The position numbers were made by a program, and so were the translations under genes. 64,000 bases of DNA from Mortierella sp. BCC40632. Taxonomy: Eukaryota; Mortierellomycota; Mortierellomycetes; Mortierellales; Mortierellaceae. Below, in pieces: positions 35,980 through 48,768 of the stretch (positions are counted from its first letter, which is position 1; the number at the start of each line of letters is the position of its first letter). The stretch covers positions 1,479,501 through 1,543,500 of the forward strand of contig WAEK01000009.1 in the NCBI GenBank assembly GCA_011634665.1, given 5' to 3'. The notes beneath the pieces were generated by a model. That model was not told the DNA's origin, made no database searches, and worked only from the letters and a program-made list of their open reading frames with translations.

Positions 35980-38799
35980 ATGCCTAAATCTCAATTGAAT
36001 TTTACTATTGAGGAACTTCGTTGGATCCGCAATGAAGACGAAATATCTCCGGAAATATATTTCAAGAGATTCAGGCCAGGCGCTCAAAATTGTCATGAAG
36101 AACACCAACGTTACTCTCGTTTACTGGATCAAGGCCGCTTTACTAAGGAGGAGCTACAAATGCTTCGCGGTGATCTCGAAACATGGAAGATCAATATGGC
36201 CCCTAGATTCTGGATGGATCGCAGTGCAAGAAATTCGCAAATTAGAACAGCATCTGTGCTAGTGAGTGGTTCAGAACCATTCGCGAATGGCTCCATTGAA
36301 AGGAACAAACTTGATGAATTGGATGCACAAGAGAAGGAGCGAGGTATGCCTGTGGAGTTGTGCTTTTGGTTTTGATTGATTCATTCGATTTTTTTTTAAA
36401 ACGCCTGTAACTTTGTTTTTTGACCAATAGCTAGCCGCAAGCGACCACAGGCAACACCTGGTAATAATAACAGGCTGCCGAAGACACATCGAAGCGAAGG
36501 TGAGTACTCTTTTGAGCGACTTCGTGAATTGGCTTAGTTGATGTACCAATCAATGGTTCTCATTTGTATTTTAAAGACAAGCTCCCAACGACTAGTGACC
36601 AGGAACCATCCATTTACTATGAATTCGAATATGACAACGAGGAAGATGATGACGCCGACAGCATTGATATCCTATCCTCTGGAGATATGACTTCTGGACC
36701 AGTTTCCAATAGCAAGATACATCTTACCAGTTCGAATACGACTTCCGTACGACTGACTCCTGCTACATACGTCGGAACAATTGCACCAGTTTCCACAGAT
36801 ACAAAAGCTTACAAGACTCTAGCGCAGAAGCAACCAGCAGCGCATTCAGGTAAAATTTATTGAGAGGCAAGATACGCATCACATGAGATGAGACTGCTTG
36901 ATTACCTTAGAACTTACTAATCCACCTATGCGCTCCTTCCTCAAGCTGGATCTTTTGTTGATACTGAGTCTAGGACTGCAGCAACTGACAAAGGAAGCCA
37001 AGGTTAGTTCTTGTACATATAATTTAATTTTACATTTACATACTCAATAGGCTTCATCAGTATTTATGGCATTTCATTCCATATGCCATACCTAGATCCA
37101 TATTTAGTCTATGATAATCGCAATGTTCCCATTGGTTCTGATAGCAAAAAACCTAGCACACAGGGTTTATCTCCCACAAACCAACGGAGAGGCAGCAAGC
37201 AGGTAGAGATCTAACACATTGAGATGCTGTAATTTTTTCTGGACCTGTTCGGATCGTATCAATTAACCCCGGCAAGCAGCTAAATGATGATAGGAGGAGA
37301 TCGCTCCAAGGACGATATGCTAGCCTAGGAGAGAAATGGACGCTAAAATCTGGAACTGTAGTTGAAGATGTTCTCTATGAGGCAGGACAGGATATGAAGG
37401 AGTTTCAGTAAGTTGTTATTCTTATTTTCATTGAATATTCATTGTGCATATCACCCGAGAAATTTCAGGGAGTGACACCTCAATTTGGTTAACAAGTGAG
37501 AAATGATATCTAAAATGACAGCTCGTCGTAGATGCACGAGGTGTTTTTTTTTTTGAAATGCACAATACTAATTCATGACTTTACTATCAGCCCTATCCAT
37601 TCATTTATGCTTGATCTCAATGATAGAGTGACACATCAACTTTTTTCCGAACCGGATTGGTCAGAAATTTGCGATGATCTTCCAATTGTCCCGCCATACA
37701 CGAATGAGGCATCGGATTACTTAGACAAATTCGACCAAGTACACACGCTTGACGCCCTCCAAAAAATGCTCGATAATCGCCCTCGGGATGTTGAATCGCA
37801 GTTGATCCATGAGTGCCTTTCTGATTGGTATGGAGTATTATATTCGAAAGGTTTGTGCAGTATGAAGGCGCTTAGATCTAATGTCTGAATGCTTTAATTA
37901 TACTTCTAGGGTTAACATGTTTGAAACGGATCAACCATCGCCATTTGACGTTGCTAGTAGTTTATCAGAGAGTTGGTGGCTGAAGTCGGCATGGGGTGTG
38001 TGTACAGACCTAGCGAAAGGTGTGCCAGGGTGTTTTGTCTTGCCAGGGGAAGTCGCCGGCCTCGATTCATCTGCAAGAAGGAACTGTGGTAGAGAGTCTT
38101 TTTGCGGAAGCGAAAGAAAACGACTAGGAGCCCGCACCGACCTTGTATGGAGAACGTTGACAGTGCCAGAGACTGACTGGGCTGTTGCAGAGGCTGCAAA
38201 GGTTTGGTGCCCTCAAGGCAACAAGTATATTACGGAAAGCAGATTCAAGTTACCGCGCCAGCTCCATGATATTTTAATCGGCCGAACCATGGAGGTTGGA
38301 GGATCTCATGAGCTGCGCGATGTTTTAGTGTCTGGTTTAATCATTGGAGGTAGGTTTGACCTATCATTTGCGATTCAGTTTCCACACTTTGAGCACAGAC
38401 ATTAACAGCCACTCATATGTTTAGGACCTTGTATCCAACGAGTTGGTCTTTGTTGGGGTTGTGCCGGCGAGAATATTACAAGACTGTTCAAGCTGAAGGA
38501 GACTAGGCTGGAAGCTAAAGTCAATCGTCTGTCAGTCTCATTGTTGGCCATTCATGAGCTTCTCTGTTTCAGGGTATGTTAATGGGCCTGGCTACTGGCT
38601 ATAACTGTGTTGAGGCCACTATCCTAATGTTCTATGTGTCTTTATGTTCCTTTAGACGTCAACGATACAATTGATGTCTAAGCATGAGCTCGCAATTAGA
38701 CGTCAAGCTCAGCAATTGAAACAGAACCGTCATAGGAATTTGGCTGAGTCTCTGTTTGAACAAGGAAAACGACCAAACCTTCTTCAGTCGTCTCCGTAG
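35980..38799 (+). CDS. multi-exon gene with PD-(D/E)xK-like nuclease pattern
   Basis: Ten exon blocks: 35980-36343, 36431-36499, 36577-36849, 36946-37002, 37051-37202, 37280-37407, 37591-37850, ~37910-38349, 38425-38573, 38656-38799. All junctions close in phase except 37850/37910, which is one base out, so there is a frameshift, an unusual splice or a wrong boundary. The first block reads as a possible helical start (MPKSQLNFTIEELRWIRNED). The ~37910 block holds KRLGARTDLVWRT, then DWAVAEAAKVW and KLPRQLHDIL, an arrangement of Asp, Glu and Lys like PD-(D/E)xK nuclease folds; this is inference. The end is coiled (RRQAQQLKQNRHRNLAESLF). It sits in the repeat island and looks like an expanded lineage-specific family. 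Function unknown. Confidence 0.5.
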
Positions 38800-39130
38800 G
38801 GCGTCTGAGTTCATTTTATCCCTTTGGTCAATTGCTTTCGACAGTTTGTGACCATCCCTCGTCTAAACTTTCCTTTCCGACATGCATGACCTGATCAGGT
38901 CCAATTTGTGCTGCGCACTTTGAACGTTACTAATAGGTCAGCTCCAGCAAGGCGTGTCAACTTCAGCTACATTTGGCACTTCAACTTCACAACTCACTCT
39001 CGTCAGAAAATCACTCTTTCGACAGATCGAAACATCCAAACATATTTCGCTTTTGCTTTCTCACTGTCTTTACATCTTTTACTCCCTCTTTACGACACAA
39101 TGGCTCGTCCTGTCCCTCCTCTCCCTCGCC
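38800..39130. other. spacer between island gene and Tc1 remnant
   Basis: 3' flank of the preceding gene and leader of the transposon remnant. No gene is supported. The terminal inverted repeat of the transposon was not identified. Confidence 0.4.
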
Positions 39131-39132
39131 AG

Positions 39133-40438
39133 AATGCCCGCGTTCATAATACGCAATAAAAAAATCGACAATGATATGCGCAAGAGAATCATACGGTCGT
39201 GTGGTATTGATCTCAAGTCGATCTCTGAAACGGCTAGGCGATTTGGGTTTCTTGCTTCAACCGTTAGATCCATCTACGATGTGTGGTATGTAACCATCAG
39301 TCTCGAATATCTGTGTCATCCTTCTGAGAAATGTTCGCACATCTGATAATTCCCTCGTCCATTGTCCATTTGGTAAAAGCACCAAACTGGCCACATTGGC
39401 AGCAACTTATGGCCGGTAAGCGTAGAACCTTTCTCACCAATGAGCATATCCGGTGGCTCACTGACGGACTAGATGAAAAGAATGACATACCAATATGTCT
39501 ACTTCAGCAGGAGCTAGTCTTTATTTTACGAGGACCCTTTTAAATAAATAAATAAAATAGGGTCTTGAATTTAACAAGCTGACGGCTCCATCCCTCACCA
39601 TCCCAAAGCACAGTCTCACGAGCCGTTCGAAAACTAATAGGATATACACTCAAGTTGATCCGTCGCGAAACAACTTTTTCAGCCCTACCCGTAATGAAGC
39701 TAGATGAGAATGGGCAGAGGAGGTGGTCCGCACTCACTGAAACATGGATAACTTTGTGTACTTGGATGAAGCAGAGTTCGATCTATGTATTCATCGCAAA
39801 TTTGACGGCGCTCCCCCTGGTGTTCGCGCGTGAATAGATTGTGCCCACAAAAAGGGTGCTAATCTTTCCGTTCTTGTTGTCATCGACATGACGGGTGTCG
39901 TGGCGTCTGAGGTACGTTCACGTTCCTTTAACGGACTCGCGTTTGCCAAATTTTTGGGCCACCATTAACGGACGAACAAATGAGGAAAAGACTTGAGTTT
40001 GCAATGGCTCATATCGGATGATCTCTGAGCGACTGGAAGAATGTCAGGTTCTCATATGAGTGCTCTGTCATGAGGGTGAAGCCTTTCAGCACTCATTACT
40101 ACTACGCCAACGATGAGCACAACCTTCGACACAGACACCAGTTCAAGCAGAAGATGCAAGCAGGTGGTGGTAGGATCATGATGTGTTGTATCACAGCTCA
40201 CGGCGTTGGCGATCTGTGTCGGGTCGAAGGAAACATGGATGTTAAATGCTACATTAGTATTCTCCGTGACTATGTCATCAACAGCAGCGATTGGTATAGG
40301 ATGGAGCCTGGTAGATTTGTCTTTCAGCAGGACGATACTTCGATCCACACAGCAAAGGTCGTTAAGAAGTACCTAAGCCGCATCAATACCAATGTTCTCG
40401 CATGGCCACCAAACTCACCCGACATCAACCCGATTGAT
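39133..40438 (+). pseudogene. decayed Tc1-like transposase, truncated before its last catalytic residue
   Basis: Successive frames show a helix-turn-helix (DMRKRIIRSCGIDLKSISET), a second DNA-binding half (TNEHIRWLTDGLDEKND), YTLKLIRRET, the first catalytic Asp (NFVYLDEAEFDL) and the second region (VFQQDDTSIHTAK then WPPNSPDINPI). Several frameshifts and stops separate them. At the NPI(E) motif the Tc1 similarity breaks off near 40438 in a T run, and aspartic-protease sequence begins within 50 nt. The final Glu is missing (Asp from the junction), so no active enzyme can be made. Confidence 0.7.
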
Positions 40439-41361
40439 TTTTTTTTCATCGCACCATCACCTCCTCAACTCAATCCTCATTGCAGGGCTCCGATGATATC
40501 TGGATTGCGGGGCAAGAGTGTCAAGTGTCCTCACAGGACAAAAAATTTGACTCGAATGCATCCTCCACATTTAAATTCGAGGGTCTCAAATGGGACATCT
40601 CTCACAGAGAAGAAAGCTTTGTCAGTGGCAATACCATTCGAGACATGGTGACTCTAAGCAACTTTGTTATTCTAAACCAAGTGATTGGCCTGGCCAACAA
40701 TGAGTTTCATGCGTACCAAGCCGATGCCAGCGACGGTCTTCTCGGCCTATCTTATTCCGGTGTTTCATTCATCCCTAGTATCACAACCATTCTGGACAAT
40801 ATATACGAAACAAGTTCTTTTTCCAACTCCGTTTTATCAACCAATTTCTACCGTGAAGGCGGCAGGCTAGATCTAGGCGGTGTCGATAGTTCGTTTAGAG
40901 ACTTGAGATTGATTCCCTTGATCCAACCCAATTTTTGGCAGATCGACATTGAGAAAGTCCGTTTCATTGCCCTGCCTGAAGGAGATGTGGAAGTGGATAT
41001 CAGCGGACCAGCAATCATTGGCAGCGGTATACATTTTATTGTGATGAGCAACGAGCATGCAGCTGAATTTCACAGTGTTAATCTCTATGCCAAAAACAGT
41101 GATAAATACGGCTGGACAATCCCTTGCGATCCCGATCGATATGTCTAAACCAACGCGACCTTTAGGATCGGGGAAGTATCTTTGAACGTTCAAATGCATG
41201 ACCCTGTTTTAAATCCCATCAAGAGTCTCGATGGGTAGTGTTTCTCGGCGATCGTGGGCGGTGCCAAAGATTTCATCCGTCTCGGCATCGTGTTCCTGGA
41301 AGACAAGTATGTTGTTTTTGACAGAGAGAGTAGTCGCGTAGGTTCTATAGTTGAGATTTAG
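40439..41361 (+). pseudogene. pepsin-type aspartic protease, 5'-truncated pseudogene
   Basis: After an acceptor at ~40484 the frame runs like a secreted pepsin-family protease from just after the first DT of DTGS: GSDDIWIAGQEC, SDGLLGLSYSG, GGRLDLGGVDSSF, NFWQIDIEKVRF, and at the end RLGIVFLEDKYVVFDRESS. The first exon, with signal peptide and first catalytic Asp, is gone and replaced by Tc1 remnant. The second catalytic motif, normally DTG/DSG, reads IGSG (AIIGSGIHFIV), so the second Asp is lost too. Two in-frame stops (TAA 41146-41148, TAG ~41236) precede the natural TAG at ~41361. Dead by four independent lesions. Confidence 0.75.
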
Positions 41362-41705
41362 TCTTTGTTACATCTGAACCCAGAGCAGTGCTGAAGAAAT
41401 TGAGTAAGACCTCGTACAGTGACTCTCCACTTTTTTTTTTTTCTTAAGTACCTTCACAACCAAATCTTCTGGAGCCACATGAAGGCGTAACTAGCCGGTT
41501 GTCTAAGGCAGGAATGAGCCAAGCGTATTGATCACAGAGAGAGGAAAAGAAAATCATCAAAACCCGCGTGATGTATGCAAAGAGAGAGCTGCTGCTTTCA
41601 AAATCCTTTAAAATTTCCTTTGTTTCTTGCCACCACGATGTGTGCTACTGATACTATTCTCATTGCGACAACTCACTGGCTATTGAAGTCTGCTTGTATC
41701 ATTGG
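41362..41705. other. 3' flank of helicase B, similar to that of copy A
   Basis: From ~41540 the sequence resembles 10580-10787 (for example AGAGAGGAAAAG-type purines, then TTTGTTTCTTGCCACCAC and ACTCACTGGCTAT). It marks the island-side edge of the duplicated block. Confidence 0.5.
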
Positions 41706-44700
41706 TTAATGATTTTGTCGATACAAATTCTCAAATCTCGTACTAAGGCTATTGTTACCCAGTAATGTATGATTCCCTCCTCCAACAGAGGCCCCACACT
41801 CAGGGCATCGGGATTGCTCCATCGCCATGCCACATTCACCGATGACATACTATGAAAAAAGAGTTCATTTTCCAGTCAAAGTTAGTACTTTTGTCGGTTT
41901 TTCTCCACAACTCTTCTAAATTTCAAAACAAAGGTAATATTCGCTTACCGTATGACCATTGGGGCACTCGTACCAGTGTCCACTTCCAGAGATGTGCGCC
42001 CTTACAGCCTGGAAAATTTGTAGTCTCTCCTGATCACTCACTGGCGTATAGAATGTGTCGCACTTGGATGCCTCGACATAGCCATCAATATCGGTTAGCT
42101 GGCTTTTTGTCCTAAGGAAGCACTGTTGCTTGACTTGTTTCGACTCATCAGTAGGAGTCTCAACATTAGGGTACAAGGACACGAATTTCTGGTACATGCT
42201 CTTGTACTGAGCTTCCAAAGCCGCAACATCCATGATCCGTTTCTCTCGATTGTCAGAGACTCCAATCCTCATGGTCCGCCATTTTGCCTGCATCACAATC
42301 AAGTCCATTACATGGACCTGTCCAACGAGTTCTCTCCGACCAAATTTACCGTTCTGAGCGACCTCAATAAATTTTGTCGCAACCATCACGGCAGCTTTGA
42401 GAATGTCCTGTTGATACCAGTACCATCCTGTCTTTTCCCTACCCCCTCCCTTCATTATCTCAAACACCAAACTGGAGACTGTCAGAAGCACGTCGACTAG
42501 ACCTTGTAAGGCATCCAAATGAGATGTTCCTCCATATCCATCCACGGGAAGTCCACACTCGCGAATGCACTCCTGGATAATTCCTGAGGCAACGACACCT
42601 GGAATGGTCTCTGGCTCGATGAGCTGTACTAGCCTCAGCTCTGTGGTTGCTGTGCTGCTTGATGGGTCTGCAGATGAGGAATCGGCATGCTCTGACGGTA
42701 CAGCATGCTCTGATGGTACGGCATGCTCTGACTCTGAAAAGCTCTCGTTTTCTATTTTCTGGATCTCGATTTTCATGACCTTGACACGATACAGATGCGA
42801 CACTGCAACCTCAAACAGTTTTCGTGAAGGGGAATCCATCGCCTCTTTGTGGATATCGTCAAACTTTTTCTTCAGTTTCCTTACTTTGGAGGTAAGGCCT
42901 TTCCATTCCTCTCCCTGTTTCTGTGGAATACCATAGCTAGAGAAACCTGCAAACAGGTTGAGTTCCGGGAGCTGATCTGTATCTTTGACAAGTCTTCCAA
43001 TCTTGCGAGATCCTTCGGGTGGAGGTTCCAGTTGATCTTCAGATACTGTTCTTTCGAGTGAAGCCAAGAAATCGACCTTTTCCGCCGAGAGGTTCACTTG
43101 TGCTTCCTCTAGCATCTTCTGGGCACTCAGGACCAGGTTAGATTGACTAATCTGGTGCTTCTTTAGCCTCGTCGCCAATTGTGCGTATTTGATCCGACGC
43201 CCATATCTCAGTGGGCTCATAATCGGTTGGCGACAATGTGGACACCCAATCTGAGAAGGATGGACTCCTGGAAGTGGTAGCTTGGAGATAAATGTCGATG
43301 ATCCTGTCTTTGGGTCCACCTGCTCTCTGTAGAACGTGTTCATCTCCATCATTCCGTCGAGTGTCGAAATGGTCAAGGCATGTCCACAAGATAGGACCAG
43401 GATTGGATCTTCGTTCAGGTCCACATTTGCGAGTGTGTCTTGCATGATGAGATCCACAACCAACTCCATCTTTTTTGGATTCTTGCATTCCTGGCAGTAG
43501 GACTGAGGTGTACATGGTTCGCCGCACACGGATGGACACTGGTGACCACATTTGAGTTGTTTCTCACATCGCTTGTTGCAAGGAAGGCGATCGCAAGGCG
43601 CACCACAAGGCATGTCACACCGTCCTTGATGTGGACAATCCCATGTACATTTAGCACAGCAAGGTGCACAGACAACCTCACAGGTATTCTTGCATGAGAA
43701 GTGCTCACAGACCACGGCACACACCTTCTTGCAAGGGGGGCAAGTAGATCCATGATGGCATAGAGCGTCGCAGGGGTGACCACACAGCAAGTTTTTACCA
43801 CACTTGACCTGGCATGGCCCATGATTTGTTCTTGTAATCACCTCTCCATCCTTCAACTCTGGATTAGAGCGCTGAGTTCTTCTCTGGCAGTCCTTGCAAG
43901 TTTGAGTGCATTGATGATTACAACCCTCGAGTATGACTCCACAAGGTACAGTGCATTTGACATTCTTTGGATCTTGAGAGCACTCCATCTCTCGGATGTG
44001 CTCGCAGGTCGGTAGCTTTTTGGGTACTTTGTGCTTGCATACCACACGCGACGGGTTCTTTTTCTGCCAGCAATAAGGTTTCTCAAGGAAATGAAAGCAC
44101 TCGAGCATAATGGGCTCGACAATCACCTTGCAGTCACCGCAATCTTGACCACATTCTTTCTCGCACGGATGAAGACAGACTGAGTGCAGTCGCATACACG
44201 GCTCAAAACACCGCACAATCCTGTGCTCTGGATCATCTGGGTGACCTACAAACCCACCAAAGCCCATTCCTCATATCTGTCAGTCTCAGCTTCATCATTG
44301 GTTACTTGCTTGCACAATTCCCCCCCCCAAAAAAAAATTGCTTACATTGAAGTGGGCAGATGTGTCCACATGCCATATTATATCTGCACGATAGAGTACA
44401 ACCTCCATTCGGGGCACATTGATTCAAGACCGAGGGCTGATTGACAGAATTAATGGTCGTAGGATGGTTCTTGCACCGAAGGCGGAGTCCGTCGCCGATG
44501 TGACCTTTCTCGCGTAGCTCGCTTATGACTTGAGGCCAAATACCAAACTCTGCCTTACTCTCCATCAATCGAGCATTGCCCAGGATGAACATTCCATGCT
44601 TGGCTCGAGAGAGCAAGACATTGGTTCGATTGGGTGACTTTAGGAATCCAATGCTACTTGACATACTGTTGCTTCGGTTTCGAACTAGCGAAATGATGAT

Positions 44701-47700
44701 AATCTTGGCTTCTTCACCCTACCGTTTCAAGAGTGAGAGAGAGAGAGCAAAGAAAGGTCGTTAGTCTCTTCTAAGGCAGTTATTCAAACCAAATGAACAT
44801 TTTTTTCCAATTAAATGAGAAAGATGACCATACTTGATAGTTGTCAATCGTTCGAAGGGTTAGTTGTCTGTTGAGCGACACTTTCTTGACACTGGCTCTT
44901 GCATTAGCGATTTCAACTGCAGGATTTTCACTGGGCAAAGTGTCCTGGTCATCCTTTTTGTCAAGTTGATCCTGGTCGCGCTCGTCGATCATCAGCGTGA
45001 ATGACTTGCTGAGTCCATCTCGCAACTTGGAAAGTTGGCCCAAGTATGGAGTCAGGATGGCAATGTCTCCTTCTTGGTCGTATCCATTCTTGATCAGGTA
45101 GAGAGCCAGGGATTCAATCATCTGTACCTCAAATGCATTCGAAAAAGAGGATCCGTCCTGGTCTTTTCCGTCTTCTGGATGGTCATGGTCCATAAAGTAG
45201 AGGTTGTCGAACATGCCAGTCACAGGTGGATATTTGGACACATCTGGACCATCTTCAAGATGCGGATACAGTGTTGTGCGAATCAAATTCGATATCTCTG
45301 GTCGCATTCGGCGCTGGATCGTCAATTTGGACATCGGAAGGGGGTTCTCCTCAGCAGTGACCAACCGCTCAAACAGGGATTGATCCAACTTGTAGACCTT
45401 TCCGATCTTCGAGTCCATGGATAGTTCGTAGGTCTCGATCTGAGGTCGTAACTGCAGGTGGTCTCCAATCAAGATAAGATGCTGAGTTGACGGTGACAAG
45501 GCTGACAAGATATGCGACTCTAGAACTTCTCCTGCCTCTTCACAAAGAATGATTTTGGGAGAAATAGAGCTGATGAGCTCGTTCATCTTGGCTGCACCAT
45601 TAGTGGTCATCCCAATGACAGAACAGCTCTTTAGGACATGGCGACTTGAATCATCATATGCAGCTCGTTTCTGTGCGATGGCCTCGTTTACTGTCTTAAT
45701 GTACCGGTCGAGTTTTGTTCTCATATTCTCGAAAATGATGGGCTTCCACGAATCGATCAGTTTTTCACGCTCCTTCCGGGACATTTCCCAAATATCGTTA
45801 TGTAGATGTTCCAATGGTCTGTTTTTTTTCGGGATCTTGTATTTAGTTGGAGGCGTTACTATGTTGAATGCTTCGAACCGATTAGCTGGTAGATTTCCCA
45901 TATCGTTGTTGGCATCTTCTCGGTCCTTGATGTCAACACAGTCTTTCCAATGATAGAACAGCTCAGCGTCCCGCAAAGGCATTTCTGTACCCTTTCGCTT
46001 AGCAGGAATAGGAGGACCTTTCAACAACTTCTTATGAATGGCTGGATGGTATACAGTCAAAAAATCCTCGTAATGTCTCCAAGATATATTGCCCGTCTCA
46101 ATTGCCCTTCCAATGTGTTGGATTTTTTCTTGAACCATCTCGATCTTTTCCATAGCCATCGCGACGGCCTTTCGAATATTAAACTGATTGAGCTGCTTTC
46201 TGTTGTGGAGAGTATAAGGTTCCAGCTTCTCTGATTTCGATCGAGCCCCGATTCGTACAATGTTTGTTTCGCCCATATCCAGCAAGTGCTCCAAAAACTG
46301 ATCCAACGCATGGTTGGTGTAACAAATACAAAGGATCGGTCCACATTTCATCTTTTCTCTGTTGTGGAGGAGCACTCGCATTAGGTCCACACCAATTCGG
46401 GTCTTTCCAGTACCAGGAGGTCTAATAGTAAACAGGATGTGACAAAATGACAAAATGAAAAAAAAAGTCCTGTCATGTAAAGATTCGGTCTTTAGCAAGA
46501 ACACAAAGCCTTTCTTACCCGCTGATGAGAGCCACTTCACGGCAGAGCGTCTCGACTAGAGCCTGTGCCTGAGTATAGTCCAGAGTACTGTGATTCTGCA
46601 AGAGTGTGGTTGCAGTTTGAATAGACACTGAGCTCTGAACATCCAACTTGGCTTTTACACCCTTGTTCAAGATAACCGAAAGATCAAACCGGAATCCAGG
46701 AACAGTGGCATAGGTCGGAGGCGAAATGTTGCTTGGGTTCTGGGCATTCGTTTCGATTTCTTCTTTTGTTGGCGCTAGATACCGACCAAAGGGTAATGTT
46801 GCGGGAACGGCCCTTTGAAGAGCCATCAGAATCGGCTTGAAGGCCTCAAAAAACCCACCAGAAGATTCCACCAGGAACCATGGGTTCGAATTGGTGTGAG
46901 GCTGGAATAAAAGCGAGTAGAACTCTGGGTTCGAGGACGTGAGCCTGATATTTGCCAAATGCTTATTTTGTGAAAGCAATTCAATATCTTTGTCCGTCAC
47001 GACAGCGAGGTGCATATCAAACTTGTCTTCGACGGTCATTTCACCGGTATGCTGGCGAACGGGACGGATAGACCTCCTGACAAGACTTACTAAGCCACCA
47101 CTCATCAGTCGCTGCTTAGACCTTTCCCAGAATGCCTTCCGTGCCTTGGGGTCCATGTCCTTGGTTTGGGCGGGTTGCTCAAAGGAAACCACCAAGCTGA
47201 CACCCTCATTGCGGTTTACTTCGACCCGTAAGATCCGACTGACCCTGTAAATCTTGAGAAGAAGCCCTCTAGGCAATTTTTTGCGTAGCTCCTTTGGCTT
47301 GAGTAGATTTATTTCTTGATTCGGCGGAGTCTTGTCCAACATATCCATGAATCCAATGATGCCCTTTCGAAGAGGGTCAATAAGGTCTTCTCTGTAGAGT
47401 CGGAAATGGATATCGAGCTGTCGTCTCCATCCCGGGTCAAGGAAATGGGGTGCCTCTGGAATACCATTTGCTGGGAGGAATGGGTTCCTTTGGCAAGCGA
47501 TTTCATCGAACTTTGGAAGGACGTTAATCTCATTGATTTGGACCTTGTCGTTTTCATGTCTGGCACCATCGGCTGAAAGTTCTCCAGGAGGGTCATAGTC
47601 GAAAAAGTAAGTCTTCCTAAAGGTTGATCGAGTCTTTTCTTTGATTTGAAGAGAGGCTACGTTGGTTTCCTCGACGTCTGATGTCATTCTTTGTAATCGA

Positions 47701-48683
47701 CCCAACTCTTTCAAGACAATGTCACTAAGGTAGCGCTCTGTGGGGTCATGCTCAATCAACAGGCGGCTGTCCTTAGCATGCTGGCATAGGCCTTTGACGA
47801 CTGAGGCTAACTCAAGACGAGCATCCCCGATTCGTTTGACAAGCTGGAAAACCAGACGAACAATCACTAACAGGGCTCGTTGGAACGACTTGACCGTGCA
47901 AACGTATGGATTCTCTCTGGACATCCTTTCGGAAGAGATGGTAGAATCCTCCATAGATCCGCGCGCAATCAACTTGGTCATACATGGCAGAATACCATCT
48001 TCCAGGAACCATTTGCGGTAGCTGTAAACGGCATTGTAGATTGCGTTGGACTCTGTAGAGAGGGTTGTCAGACAGATCTTCTCTCTGGTCAAGACTCCAA
48101 CAAGTGGGAGGACATCGTACTGAAATGATAGTCGGTCACTATTTGTATGGCTTCCACCCCCGCCATCAGTAATCATCCGCATCAGCATCAGTCCAGTTAG
48201 GCGAGCGATACCACCGGGGGTGGCGAGAGATGGAATAAGTCGAGAGACGTCAATCGTATGATGATTTGACAGATTGACCAGACAAGAGTTGATAAATCGC
48301 CGAACAGCCCAAAAATCTTGGAACTCGAAATTTTTATGGTCAAGCACACGGATGGCAAAGCCTTGAAATCCTTCGTTCGGGGCATCCGCAGCACAAATAA
48401 CGTCGTCAGTTCCCTCTGTCATGGCCACCTGGAGTGTTTCCTCGCGGCGAGCGATCATGATCTGGCTCCTGTCCTCTGTACTGAGTCCGCCGCGACCACC
48501 GCGACCGCCAGGGCCTCCACGGGCGCCATTACTTCCTCGGCCATCACCGTTCGAATCACCGCGGCCGTATCCTCGACCTCGACCTCCGCCGCGACCATTC
48601 CTATTCTCGTTGTTACCCCTCTCAGCATTTCCGCCTCGTCCACGTCCGCGTCCACGTCCACTTTTGCCTGGTTGATGTGCCAT
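41706..48683 (-). CDS. ZNFX1/NFX1-type zinc-finger helicase, copy B
   Basis: Five exons matching copy A in number, phase and position: 46519-48683, 44834-46421, 44346-44718, 41949-44245, 41706-41849; 6567 nt, 2188 residues, all in phase. Arg-Gly-rich N-terminus (GKSGRGRGRGRGGN, GGRGGRGGLS), GPPGTGKT split by intron 1 (~722-729), CEEAGE, GDHLQLRPQ, DNYQGEEAKI across intron 2, NRTNVLLSRA, an NFX1 finger array, and a C-terminal RZ finger (GECGMAM, CPECG). Exon 3 has exactly the length of copy A's (373 nt). The linker after the fingers carries a triplicated SEHAVP repeat not found in A. Parts are almost identical to A in DNA, others strongly diverged. Both copies look functional. The role, presumably in small-RNA silencing, is inferred from the family. 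Confidence 0.92.
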
Positions 48684-48684
48684 A

Positions 48685-48768
48685 CTGGAAATATGAATTT
48701 GGTCAGATTAATATGGATGAGAGAGTGAACCGTTCCTGTCTCTGTCGTGAACAAGACGAAGGCATTAC
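48685..48768 (-). other. 5'-UTR intron of helicase B
   Basis: Donor GTAATG after AAGTCAG and acceptor TTTCCAG, leaving one T before the ATG, exactly as in copy A. Confidence 0.6.
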
